DNA of 64,000 bases from contig NW_026262690.1 of assembly GCF_021869535.1 (NCBI RefSeq), forward strand, positions 87,589,995-87,653,994. Reading direction: 5' to 3'. Shown piece after piece: positions 21,271 to 36,200 of the stretch (position 1 is its first letter; each line of letters opens with the position of its first letter). A program made the translations under genes and the position numbers. The notes under the pieces are model-generated. The model searched no databases. It worked only from the letters and a program-made list of their open reading frames with translations, and was not told the DNA's origin. The DNA is from Mytilus californianus. Taxonomy: Eukaryota; Mollusca; Bivalvia; Mytilida; Mytilidae.

Positions 21271-24200
21271 CTGCAACGCATCAATCAATACATTGTAAGA
21301 TGTTTTATCAAAATCAATTGTATTTCTATCATTATACAAATATAACAAATATAATGGGGGGAAGTACCAATGTCAGTCGCAACAAGTTCAGGTATATGGA
21401 AAAAAAAAATATTGCATGAATTTTCTAATTTAAAATTAGGTACGGTGCTACACATGCATCACAAAGTAAGAATATGCAATATAACAGTGATTTGAGTGTA
21501 TAAAATGAGGAACCAAGAGTTATCTAAAGTGATATTCAAGTATATTGTTCTGTAAAATAAAACAAAAAATGGAGGGTTTTTTTAAAATGATTTATAACAG
21601 AGAATCGTGGCCCAGTTTGTCACATTTCAAAGTCATTTATAAAAATTACAAATCTGTCTTCTATTCTACTGCTTTTGTATCTAAATTGTTATGTTTTTCT
21701 CAACATTTGTCCACTACTATTGATATTATAATATTTACCTAACAAACGAACAAGTAGCACCTGTAAACCAATAGCAAAAGATCTTTGATCATTCGGGACG
21801 CATCTGTATAGATTAAACAAAAGAAAACATAACATTTTATATGTGTTATAACAACCTGAAAATATTGTTTCTTATCTCACACCATTAAAGACAAACTATA
21901 TTAGTTTTAAAGAATTTCCAAAAAAATAGTTTATTATAATATTCCAGCAGCGCATGCATACGGAGTATATATGTAACACTCAGAAACGTGTCCTTCCCCC
22001 CAAACGTGTCCACATTGACGTCACTGAACTGCAAAACATGTCTAGTTGTAAAAGGGCTCCAAAGCTTGTCATTTGTATAAACGCCTAAACGTGTCCATTT
22101 TTTTAATAAACACCCAAACGTGTCCAACCCCCCAAACATGTCCATATGAAGCTTATTTTTTTTTTAATTGGAACTATCATTCGTGTCCATATTATAAATA
22201 CGTATGTTATTTATTGCTTTTTCATTAACTCATTTTACTATTTCATTACAAAATAAAAAAAAAGTACTTTATGTCTTTTTTAAACAAACAGTATAACTTG
22301 GATAAAAGTGGGGTGTCCGTTCGGCTATGTTGGATGTAAATGTAAGCAGCCATGCTCAGTTAAATTGTAGATATTAAAACAGATACCTCGTGTAGGGAGA
22401 ATGTCACTTTCTCTGCGCATTAAAACCTTTATAGCATTTCACTCTTTCATGGTGCCATAAGTTGTATTTTTGAAGGCAACATTTTTTTTTTAATTTCCGC
22501 ACATTTTATTTAAAAGGGTATCATATTACATAACGTAGATTGAAGTAGTTTCTTACTGAAGTCATAAAAAATGGTCTTTTCTCGCTCTTAAATTTTTTAC
22601 GTGAAAATCCCAACTAGTATTAAATCCTGAATAACCGTAATACTTTTGTAGAACCTATCTACATTATATGTATTGTTAACAAGATGTCTTTCAAATAATG
22701 CATGAAATATTTGGCACTGGACGTTATGTCTTTTGATCGTGGGCCTTTAGTGATGTTGGAAACCTAAAATTTATTAAAAAAACCGGATAACCCGTTTATG
22801 ATTTGAAGAGCTTTTAAAGTATTAGAACTGTTGACAAAAAAAAGTCAATTCTGCTGAAAACCCGCCGTGCAATATTTGGATTATTATAAAAGGCATCATC
22901 GGAGTCTATTAGTACAAAATAATTTACATAGTAAACGATTAGTTCAACTCTAGACTTATTTGTATGTTCGCTCTAAATGAGCATGAAATACTTGCAACTG
23001 GACAATAAGCAATTTCATCGAAAGTTAATTCATATGTTACAGATTAAATTTGCAATTATGATATTCATTAACAACCGGCATTGAACAGATAAATGCTAAT
23101 AAATGACCACTTTATCAACTGTGTCCCCCATCATAGAATTGCCGTAAACTGAACTAACTAGATCTCAATAATGTTAATAAATGACAACTTCATCACCTGT
23201 ATCCCCTATCATAGAATTGCCGTAAACGTTATCAATTTCATTTAGGACATACATGTATTAGCGCTAAAAGACGTGAGACGTTCTGGCGTTTAATAGTGGA
23301 CACGTTTTGGCGAATAACAATTATTGGACACGTTTGGGGGTTATGAAATCGGACACGTTTGGGGAATTTTGAATATTAAGGACACGTTTGGGGAATCGGA
23401 CACGTCTGGTGGAAGGACTCGTTTGTGAGTGTTACATGTACATATATTTACCAAATTGGCAATTGATACGATATTCAAGGACTTGTATTTCCTATCTTGA
23501 TTTTCTAGATAGAGGGTTGCTGCTCACAAAGAAGCTATTAAACCAAGTTTTCCAAATGGTGAAGTTGAAATCATCCTTTCGTAAATTTTACGGACGCCAT
23601 CACGAGTTGGTTGACCGTTACGGAATATTCGTTTTACAGATCACAACCAGTTTTTGGTGGGGTTCGTGTTGCATAGTCTTTAGTTTTCTATTTTGTGTCC
23701 TGTGTACTATTATTTTTTTGTTTATCGTTTTCTTTTTTTAACCATGGTGTTGTCAGTTTATTTTTGATCTTTGAGTTTAAATGTCCCTCTGGTATCTTTC
23801 GCCCCTCTTTTGAAACAGAATTTTGATATAATGTGAACAAGTGCACTTTAATTGCATTTAAAGAAAAAACAATATTGTAATATAGCAGCCAATATAAAAA
23901 GAAATTGTTGAAAAAGAACACGTAAATACTCATATTCTACAAAACTTGTGAGCAGAAATCTAATTTATCAAATATAACCATGTTTTGTAAATTATTAAAT
24001 GAAATAAAAGGATTACTTCAAAGTCTAATTGAAAAATTGTCAATAGTATGATAGTTGTAGATACATTGCATACGGACAAATTAATGAATAAGAATGTGAA
24101 TTATGTGCTAAAATATATTTTTTTCATAATAGAGTCAACCGTTTATCCCTGAACAATGGATTATTTTTAACACAGGGCCCCTTGTGTATACTTTCCTGGG

Positions 24201-27200
24201 TTATACAAGGTAAATTATATTCAGACAATTATCAATAAATGTACTTCAAGGCTTAAAGGATGGGACGAAATGAATTCTAAATAAGCATTTCAGTTACTAT
24301 GGGCTTATTTTCAATTAATGCAATAATTTTCTGGAATGCATGGTCAATAAAATCAAATATGTGTATCATTTTAAAGAGTTATGAATAATTAATCTTAATA
24401 ATTTGGAATGTTGTTATCAATAAATTATATTTGCAACTGAAAAAAAATCCTTTTAATTCTATCAAAACTTTTGACTTTTCATCCCTATATATTACCATTC
24501 CCCATGAAAATTGAAGAATCGTCTAAAAGATATAAAAAGTAAAATCACATAAATACTGAACTCCGAGGAAAATTCAAAACGGAAAGTCCATATTCAAATG
24601 GCAAAATCAAAAGTTCAAACACATCAAACGACTGGGTAACAACTTTCATATCCCTGACTTGGTACAGGCATTTTCTTATGTAGAAAATGGAAGATTAAAC
24701 CTGGCTTTATTGCTAGCTAAACCTTTCACTTGTATGAAAGTCGCATCAAATTCCATTATATTGACAAGGATGTGTGAACAAAACAAACAGACATAATAGG
24801 TAAAAATGTCAAAAATAGAGATACAGCAGTCAAGATTGTTATAATCTTAAATCCCTATAAAAACAAACAAAGAATCACAAAAAGGCATATAGAACAAAGA
24901 ACATTAGCAAAAAAAGAATACAAAAATTACAATAGCACAATAACATAATGACGGGATGTATAAATACAGATCCACGTCATATGTATAAAAGAAACACAAA
25001 AAGGCATATAGACAAAGCACATTAGCAAAAATGAAAGACAAGAATACAAAATTATTAGAACAAAAACACAACGAGGAATAAATAAGTACAGAGTCACGTC
25101 ACAGAGTCATAATGAAGGACAAATAAGTACAGAGTCACGTAATCCACAATGCTTTTCAAGATAAAAAAGGAAGCATACGCTTTAAATTTTTACTTTGGGA
25201 TGCCTAACGGCATATTTTGATAATAGTAAACAAAAGGGTAAAACCTGCAACACAGAGGAACAAGTGATCAGTATGCTTGAGTTTCTCATAGACAACATAT
25301 GTGTTGAATTTAAACAAATTGTAGGCATCCTATTGAAACTAACTGCGCGCCTGTCATTGCCGACCTGTTTTTATTGTCATATGAGTCGGAGTTCCTTTGT
25401 CAACAACCAGATGGTGAAATTTATTTGTCTTTCTAAATTATTTAAACTTGACTGCTTAGTTCATTTTCGGTAAAATCCGTTTGGCGTGGCTCGGTATTTA
25501 TACGTCCCGCCATTGTTTGATTGTGCTATGGTAATTTTTGTATTCTTGTTTTTATTTGTGCTTTGACAATTTGCTATTTTGTTTTTCTTTGAAGAAATAT
25601 TTGTTTGTTTTGTTAGTGATTAAAATTATACAACAATGTTGACTGATGTTCCCTTATTTTTGACTTGTTACCTATTATGTCGGTTGCTTTTGTTCACACA
25701 TTGTTGTCAATATAATGGAAGTGTATGAGTCATACAAATGACATGCTAACGAGCTACAAAACCAGGTTTAATCCATCATGTTCTACACAAGGAAATGCAT
25801 ATACCAAGTCAGGAAAATGATAGTTGTTTTCGATTCGTTTGAGCTTTGGATTTTGTCATTTCAAAAGGGACTTTTCGTTTTGAATTTTCCTTGGAGTTCG
25901 GTACTTTTGTTACTTTGTTTTCAATAATTATTTTAAATAGGATCTGTAAATCCGTTTGTATGTTTTTAAGGCAAAAATTAACTTACTTGCTTTGATAATA
26001 GAAATACAAATAAAAATTTTGATTAGAATAAATAATACCTGAATATTGCTGTGACGATTGGTGACATGGTTGAAAATGTGAACCACATTATAAGGAAGAA
26101 TAATACACAAAACACATAAAACCAGTTGCATTTTTCAGAACAGGAACCAGACACTGCCAACACGGTGTTTTGAGCTGGGCTTATACAATCACAATTCATA
26201 TACGACTGAAATAGATTAAAATATATAAAGAAATTATATTCATGTATTAATTTGATTGTAAAACTTAAAAAGAAAATGACGGTTACATTATTTCGTTTGG
26301 TTTAGATTTGTAACAGATTTCTTCATGTAATGTGCTGTACTTAGTACAGCCGAAATGTCAGAATTCACATACTAGTATGTTCCATAACAATGAGGATAAC
26401 ATATTAAGTTATCAATTATGTTTCCATTTGATCCTTTAAACAATTTAGCGAATTCTACTAAAACAGAGACAAAAGATACCAGAGGGACATTCAAACTCAT
26501 AAGTCGAAAATAAACTGACAACGCCATGGCTAAAAAGAAAGTCAAACAGACAAACAAACAAAAAAAAGTTAAGAAAACACAACAATGAAAAACCAAAGAC
26601 TGAGCACCATCAACCCCACCAAAAACTATGGGTGATCTCAAGTGCTCCAGACGGATAAGCAGATCCTACTCCACATTTGGCACCCGTCGTATTGCTTATA
26701 TCAGTACAAACCAATTAATAATTCTGAAGGTCACATTCGGAAAAAGGGAACGGGATTGTAATTACAACATTAGGAACATATACGTTATCATATCTCAAAC
26801 GAATATTCCATAACGGCCAACAAACTCATGATGGCGTTCGTAAAAATAACGAAGGGTTGATTTCAACATCACCAATTAGAACTCTTGGTTTCATAACGTC
26901 TTTGTGAGAAGCAATCCTCTATCAAGGAAATCATGAAAGGAAATACAAGCCCTGGAATATCGTATCAATTTGAGATATATACCCTGTATGCAGGCGCTGC
27001 AGGAATGTTGCTACATAGAAATAGAAAGTTCACAATGGGAAAGCTCAAAATATCTATTTTGTCGTAAAGTTTTGTTTTCAACCGACGTTCATTAACAATA
27101 TCTAGATGAATTTCAAGATATGAAGCGGACTTAACTGTATCTATTGTATCCTTTAACTCAACTTAGATAATGAGAAAATAAAATCACAAAAATACTGAAC

Positions 27201-30200
27201 TGCGAGGAAAATTCAAAACTGAAAGTCCTTAATCAAATGGCAAAATCAAAAGCCCAAACACATCAAACGATATTCAGATTTGGTACAGGCATTTTCTTAT
27301 GTAGAAAATTGTAGATTAAACCTGGTTTTAAAGCTTTCTAAACCTCTCTCTCTTGAATTATTAATAATAATACTTTTAACATAGTCACCAAATTTGAAAT
27401 ATTTAGTTAGAGAACATCATCTAGCAGAAAGCTAGAGCATACTGTTGACTAAAATAAACCTATATAGTATTCATCTGTATATGAATAAAGGAACCAGTTG
27501 GCTAGATGGGGGGGCACAGTTTGTTCACATGAAAAAAAAAGATTGTTTGTTGAAAACACGTCCTCTAAACGTAACAAATATGTTGTCAATCAAGAAATCA
27601 AGCACCTTGATAATGTCATTTTTATTTTTAATCAGAATGATTTTTTTACGATATATGATTTATCCTCCCGTAAGACAAGATACTTGTATCTACATTGGCC
27701 ATTCTTTTTCATGGAAAAAAGCGGACCAACTCTTTTAATTTTAGTTATCCATTTATCTGAAAGTGGTTCGACTGATGATTAGTATATAGTTGCGTTATTT
27801 TTCTTCTCATTTAATCGCTTGCAAAAATTATGTTGTTTACAGAACTCAAGTGTTTAAGAAAATACAAAATATACTACCTTTGTTCCATTTGCAATAATAG
27901 CTTCTTTACAACCTGCATGACAAGGTGAAAAGTAAACTAATTTGTTTTCATCACATATTGGTTCAAACCCTGCTGTTGTGCAACCACACTCATTATTACA
28001 ACCAGCAATCAAGGTAGTTCCAACTTCTCTGAAAATAATATTCTTTGTTAAGTTTTCCGAACTCAGTTTAAAAGATAAAATTTATAACTTAACTTCAGGG
28101 AAATTATGTCTTAATATATTTACGTAATTTCTATTTTGATTGCTACGTTTTGTTTACTTTACAATTTTTTCCGTAGTAATGTCCTTGACTATTAAAGTAA
28201 TAGTATTTATATGACAAGTCAGAAAACTAATAACTCACACTTTGTAGTTTGTTGACACTCCAGCAAGTGGTTGACTCGGACAACTTGCTAAGAATGATGG
28301 TCCAAGTAAAGCTGCGAGGCCAATACTAATGCAACAAAAGTATATTATTCCACGAAGCTTCAGATTTAGCCTCTTAACCATATATCCTCCAAATATCATT
28401 CCACCGCCAGATCCAGGGATTGTTAAAGCACCTGTCACAAAATAATGAAATAATAAAAAAAGACTTTTGTTTGAGATGATATGCTAATCTCAACACGTTT
28501 TATTTTGTTTTGTTTTCTGTTGTTGGGTTTTTGCTTCATTGACGTAAATACCATGTTAATTCATACATTAAAATAAAAACATTATGTAAGGCAACTCAAT
28601 CAGCCTGGAAATACATGTACTTATATCAGTTTAAACCTTTGTTGCGATAATCACTTGAACCTTTATAGTTTAAAAACACGCAATTTTCAGACCTTGCAAT
28701 TAACAGTCGGATAGTTTCAGCTGTTAATGTTAACCAATCGTAATGTTACAATCGAATTTTAATGTCTTTTTCTGATAAATAAGTCGTTCATTGTGTTACA
28801 CACAGAATAAACAATATTCACATAAATGAGTAATCGCCCTCCGAAAGATGCAGATCCAACTGTTATTATCTTTTTACCTGCCGTTTATTCACTAGTGCTT
28901 ACTCGATCGTTTCAAAGTATACATATATATCCAATAATTAGTATTCTCATTTTGGAATTACCAATAATAATTCCTGCAGTAGCTAGGTCAACATTGAAAA
29001 ATTCTTGTATTATTTTTGATACAAACGTTGCAGTGCCACCAATAAGCAAAGTTTCACACACACTGCTCAAACAAAGGAAAACATATGTAGGGTTCTTGAT
29101 CTGAAAGACAGTTTAAAAATCCTTGAAACATAGAATATGTCTTTCGGTCATAGGATACGTATTTCTGATATATGTCAGTGTTTCTGTTTGTAAATGATCG
29201 TCGGTTAAACCAATATCATCTTTTTACTTGGTTTCTTGAGGGAAAAAAACATGTTCATCAAAATAAATCCTACATGTGGCGAAATTATAAATAATACTAT
29301 AAATTGCGTCATCATAGTTTTATTTTTAAATAAAAAGTACAAGAACAAAAACACCGCACTTCAAAGAAAATTCAACACAGAAAATCTCTTATAAAAAAAA
29401 GGCAAAATCAAATGCCACGGTACATTTCTTTAACATTCATTTGAATTCCATTATTTAGTCAATAGGAAACATGCTTCAAATGATGTATTGTCGAGAAAAC
29501 CTAAACACGAGAGTTACGTTCACAGATCATTTTATTCAATAAATTCGTTACCTTGTTAATGTGCATTAATATAAAAATCACACAACAATAAAACGAGGAA
29601 CACAGTTGAATAACAAAATATACACTTGAATTTTTATAATGTAAATAAATTAAGCTTGTTTGGTTGTTGGACCATAAAATATAAAGAGTAACAATATGCA
29701 TTACTACACAATCAAATCATTCTACAGGTTCGTAAAGGTTATAGTAGCTTATAAAAAGTTTATAGTTTATTGTTTGACTAACAAAAACCAAATCAACACG
29801 AATTACACAGTCAAATAGTGCAACGTTAAAAGACAATTTCGATCAATTTCGATGTATATGTGTGTTTGTTTGAATGAATGATTTAAACATCAGTTTGGTT
29901 GCAAACCTTATATATCATGCTAAAATATCTCCATCCAAAATAATAACTGTAACTACTTGAAGGACATTAATGCAAAAAGTTTGTCATTATGTTTGATATT
30001 ACTTTTTATTAAAATCACGTGTTATATCAATGTGTAGCAGGACAAAATAAAAAAAATCTATTTCACATTAAAATTTTTAAAACAAACACATGGACAGGAT
30101 TGGGTATTATGTTTGCATATGGTTATCACCACAAAAAGAACTGAATATGCAACACAAACAATTTACCCTCATGTGTACCCTCATAGATATTCTCAAGATT

Positions 30201-33200
30201 ATTCAATAATATTATGAATTCAAACCTTACCAAAAGCTGAAATGATCGTGGAAAATCTTTCCAGTTTTTACCAAATGATGCTTGTGCAGTGATTTGTTCC
30301 GCATCATTATCGTACGCTTCAGACTGTCTTTGCTTTTGAAGCTCTTTATAACCTTGTCAATATTAAAAACAAAATCTGACAAAAGGAAATTTTGAATATC
30401 ATTTTATTTACGCAATAACCTGTTTTTTCAGTAGCCATATTGCATTTCCAAATAGCTATGTCAGTCGTTGATGAAAAAAAATTATGATTCATTATAACAT
30501 GTTGTTATACCAAAGAGGGTTATCATGATTGACTTCTTCGTAGCTGCTCTTGCCAATGCAAATGTACAATTGTTTCAAGCTTATGATTCAATGTTCAGAA
30601 AAAAACATTTGATAGATATAAGAAGATGTGGTATGAGTGCCTATGAGACAACTCTCCATCCAAGTCACAATTTGTTAAATTTTATCATTATAGGTCAAAG
30701 TACAGTCTTCAACACGGAGCCTTGACTCACACCAATCAGCAAGCCATGAAGGGCCACAAAAATTAATAGTGTAAAACCATTTAAACGGGAAAACTAACGT
30801 TCTAATCTATATAAAAAACGAGAAACGAGAAACACTTATGAACCATATCAACAAACGACAACTACTGAACATCAGATTCCTGACTTAAGACAGGTGCAAA
30901 CAAATGCAGCGGGTTCAAACGTTTTAATAAGGTATCAACCTTCACCTTTATCTGGAACAATAGTGTAACATCACAACATAGAAAGACACACTATAAAATA
31001 TTAATTGAAATGGCTTGACTCAATCAAAAGACATAACAAGTGAACATACACTGAACGAATAAATTTGATCTACGATACAATGTAAATACAAAATCAATAA
31101 AATAAGGGGTGAATAAATAAAGGAAACAGTAGTATACCGCTGTGAGATGTTAAACAATTAAAAAAAACAATAAACTTGAACAAAAAGCCGCCAAATACAA
31201 TGATATACACAGGTAAATGAAAATAATTTTGTTGTAAGGTATACAGTTTTAATGAGGAATGTAAATATTTTTAACAAAACAAATAATTTTGTTGTCCATA
31301 GTACGAAGAAGTGAAAATTTATTATAATATCAAACATTTATCTACTGGTATTTACTAGTAGACGAGATATAACCCTGAATAAGTAAACATTAAATAACAA
31401 AAAAGCATAACAAATAGTATCAACAGGTCGAATTAACGAGAAAGTACGATTTGAGAGTACTCGCAGTTACTGACAGTTATCTAAATGCCATAAACAATTA
31501 ATAATAAAAAATCATGCATCAGAAACTAAAATCAACTAGAACACATTCCATGGATTAAGTATTTTAACGTCATGGACAGTCAAAGAAGACATGACTTGTG
31601 CAATGCAAAAAAAAAAAAAATGTATCGACAGGCAGTAGGATAGTTTGGAGTTAACTTTTTATAGATGGAAATGAACACGGGTGTGATTTTATATCCCGTT
31701 AGAAAAGAATACAAATTAAGTTACGTTTTAATTTGCTGATGACAAAATCGATATTTGTGCCAATGTAAACTATATTCAAAGATCTAATTACAACATTGGT
31801 AAGATAACCTTCACTTATTTACTAATCAAATCTTTGTATCTATGAAAGAATTTGATAAAAGTTTTAAGTTATTTATGGTAACGAAGTCCCTGACTTAATA
31901 ATTTACCAGTGATGCATAGATTACGTTCGTTAAAATCTATGACATCACTACACACACGGGCATAACGCACGAGTTGGGATATAGACACACAGTTTGATGG
32001 AGCCAAAGGAACATCGCTGTCTAAAAAAGGAAAAATAAAAATAGGGAATGAAAATCGTCTCTGTTGTCGTAAATTTATATAAGGAGTTTCTCTTTAGAAG
32101 TTGAAATGTCTAAATCTAGAAAAGCACAACTACTGCTGTTTATGTTAGATTTAGATAAAGTAAGTTCCTTTGGGTAAATTTCGGTAGTGAATTTAGAGAA
32201 CGCTGGATTATTTAACGAAACAATATCATCAAGATAACAGTAGGTATTGTTCAATGTATCAACCAAATGTAACAATGACGTGTCTTTACTGAGTTTGGTC
32301 ATAAACTGAGATTCATAGCAATATAGGAATAAATCTGCTATTAAAGGGGAACAGTTAGTGCCCATAGGAATACCTACAAGCTGTAGATAAACTTTATCGC
32401 CGAAACGTATTTATAGCTTTTATCATATCTTCACATTTCCAGTGAGTGTGTCTAGCATACTTTCCTTTTTCGTTACAGAAAATGCTTTACATCAAAACAA
32501 ATTTGCAATGAGATTTTTCAAAAGACCTTTTAATTAAATATGAAAACTTTTTCTTGGTAAGATTGTGTAGAAGTGTAGTGTAGAGAGTAGAAAAATCATA
32601 ACTGTCAACAGAATTAAAAGGAACATCACGTTTTTTTGTGAAATTACCTTCAATATATGAACGCTGTTGAAATAAAGTTGGAAACCAATAATTATGAATA
32701 AAGAGTATAAAGCCAATTTTTTTTCATTGAATAGACAAAAAAGTTTTATTTTAATCATATAAATAATGAACTACTTGTTACTAAACAGATGGTGTATTAA
32801 ATGTCTGTAGATATGTTAAAGTAGTGAAGAAAGTTTTGTAGATACTCTCGATATATCTTAAGCTATAAAAAAATCAGCATTTACCTGGAAGACGTCGAGG
32901 ATACCCAAGTATTGGAAAAGAAACTAAAATAAATGCTGGAACAGCTATTATGATTCCAATCCACCATGCTCCTACCCATTGCGGATCTGATGATGTCAGT
33001 GGTAAGCTGAAACAATAAAACATTAATATTGCTCTCCTTTTATTAATGATTAACTTGGTTATATACACATGATAAACAGGAACTAGTGAGGTTAAAACAC
33101 ATACAAAGCGAATGGGTTAAAATATGTCATAGAGACCGAGAAGGCACGTGAATCAAAAATTTCAAAGATATCGAGAAGGCATGTGAATCAAAATATTTCA

Positions 33201-36200
33201 AAGATGCCGAAAAGTCACGAATCAAATCATTTTGAAAATACCGTGGAAGAACGAGTATCAAAATAAGTTTAAGAACATAGAAAGAACATGAATAGTAAAA
33301 CTTTAAAGGTTTACACAGGAACACGTACCGAAAAAGTTTGAAAATACTTAAGGAAGAACATAAATTCTTTTCTAGGATAGTTTGACAAACATAAATGCTA
33401 AAAGATGGAAGATACTAAATCGGAACATAAATCAAAACATAGGAAGATACATTGGAAGAACATGAATAAAACAAAGACTGCAGATGCATAAGAAAAACAT
33501 AAAGGGAAAATGGTTTCTTCTTCGGTTGAAATATAACTATTAACTAGCTCTCAGTAACAGCGAATACTTTTAGATTGGTTCTTTGTTTTTTTATTGTTCT
33601 TAATCCTTTGTCGACCAAATAATTGCACAGTCATTCATACATTGTCAATAGTCGACTGAAGACGCCTTTGTGTATAACAAATGTACTTACTTTGCTATGT
33701 CAAATTTGTCTACGTCAACAAAGACGTTCAGAACATTACCTCCTACGATGTAACCTATGGCAACCCCAACTGCATTTGAGCAAAATGTTAAACCTGAAAA
33801 TTAATGTACAGAATATTGAATAATATTATGAACCTTTCATTGTATCTCGCTACATTATGAAAATGTATGTGTAAGAGAACGCTCCGGATTATGTCACTTT
33901 CGAATTATTTCATATCATCATTTCTAACTTCCAATTTAACATAACTTAAAAAAAGAAAGCAATTTCAAGTACTTTGTGTAAGCAATCTGTTTTATGTCTT
34001 AAATCGCTGAGAATTTATAAAAGAAAAATTCATAACACTAATATTAATTTTTTCAGATCGTAAGTATATCTATTCATCAAACAACAATATTTATCTCACC
34101 TATATAAAATGATGTTAATTTCTGTTTACAGTTCTCGTCTATATAACTAAGCCCAATAGTAAACATGGGAACAGCACCTATTCCTAATAACATCTGTCCA
34201 ACAATAAACAAGGCATAATAAGCTTTGAAGTATTCTTTGATGTCATCAACGTCCGATGAACATGAAGACGTTGTATTTCTTGTGCTGCAAAGGTTGTCAC
34301 TCCAATTCTTAGACGAATCTAGTGAAATATGGAAAATTAGATATCGCAACTCCCTTATTTCAATATTATTTACCTCATGATGGCGAAGTCGTAGAAATGA
34401 AACATATCTTAAATTTACTTTAATCACATATTTATTAGTATTGACTATTAAAGCTGTTTTAAGTAATCAATTGCTTAACTTCTGTTTTCAGAGAACCTTT
34501 TGATATATAAATAAAGGCAACAGTAGTATACCGCTGTTCGCAACTCATAAATCGATAGAGATAACAACAAATCCGGTTACAAACTAAAACTGAGGGAAAC
34601 GCATCAAATATAAGTAGAGAACAACGACACAACAAAAACACAACAAAAACACAACATAAAAATGTAACACACACAGAAACGAACTATAATATAAAAATGG
34701 CCATTTTCCTGACTTGGTACAGGACATTTTAAGAAAAAAAATGGTGGGTTGAACCTAGTTTTGTGGCATGCCAAACCTCCCGCTTTTATGGCAACGTCAA
34801 ACACAACACCAAAACGACAACATCACATGACAGGACCACAATACAAATAAATGGGAGAACATATAGGACAAAGAAACACACGAATAATAGGTAACAAAAT
34901 GTACTAGGCATAAAGTTCAATACGCCAGACGTGCGTCTCGTCCACACAAGACCAACCAATGACGCTCAGATGAAAAAAGTTTGAAAGCCAAAACAAGTAC
35001 AAAGCTGAAGAGCTCCGAGGACAAAAATTTCCAAAAAGTTGCGCCTAACACGGCCAGGGCTTCTGCCTAGGACAAGAACATCCTTATTATTTAGAATAAT
35101 TTATAATTTTGCAAACAGTAAATTTTATAAAATGACTATATAATAGATTACAGACAAAACCGAAGTGAGGACTAACTACAGAATAAAAAACGGATCTATG
35201 ATAATATATATGTGCTACCATTTCATTGATTTTTAAACTGACCTCATGATTTTAACAACAAAAAAACAGTTTGTCTTGGCAATTTATAATCATGAAAATC
35301 ATTCCTTAGTATCTAAATTCATTCAAGTTCCTATCGTAACTATACGTGAAGATGTCTTTAAAACTGTGTAATTGATACCTCTCAACTATCGAGGTCTGTT
35401 TTACATAAGCTCTGTGTATAAACAAATAAGAAATCTGCTTAGATGTAATGACACGTGAGAAATATTCATACCTGAAATTGTGTAAGCATACTTTTCTCCG
35501 ATAAACTGCGGAAGAGAAAATACAAGACAACCAAACGCCATTAATAAGATTCCAGACCCCATCAGTTTAGGTTTATGGCGTCTTTCTCCAAAGTAACCGA
35601 TAAAGATTAATAGTACGAAAGCTCCAAAATCATTGGCACTGACGATGATGGCCGATTTTGAACTAGACAGTTCATAACGTTTTTCTAGAGCTGGAATGAT
35701 TACATTCACCACGCCACTTACAATGAATCCACCGAAAAAGTTGAAAATGCATTGCCAGAAAACGTGCCATCGGATTGAATTCAGTCTCTGTATACAACTG
35801 AATATAAAAAGTCATGTATAATTTGTAAAAATGCAGAAGATACCTTAATGACAATAACAAATATAATTACAATAATAACAGACAACATCGTGGCCTTAAA
35901 GAAAAACATAAAAAGACAAACAACGATCTACAAAACGCTACATAGAACAACACGAACCGCACAAAAACGGGGGTGATCTCATGTGTGTCAGAAGGGTAAG
36001 CAGATGGTGATGGTAAGGGTGTTCGATAAAAACATAAAATAATGGATTAATGGAAGTAAAGTAAATTATGATAAATTATAAGATAATGACAAGATTAATA
36101 TTTTGTACGAAAAAGATCAGATACAAGATGCTGAACATCCATCGTTAAACAGACTTATTATTATTACAATGTGAATGAACATCAAGTCAGGAGCCTGTAG

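Noticed and set aside
28826-29104. 92-codon plus-strand frame over OATP exon 7
   Set aside because: The opposite strand carries the OATP exon with family residues and correct splice sites; the plus frame is its shadow.
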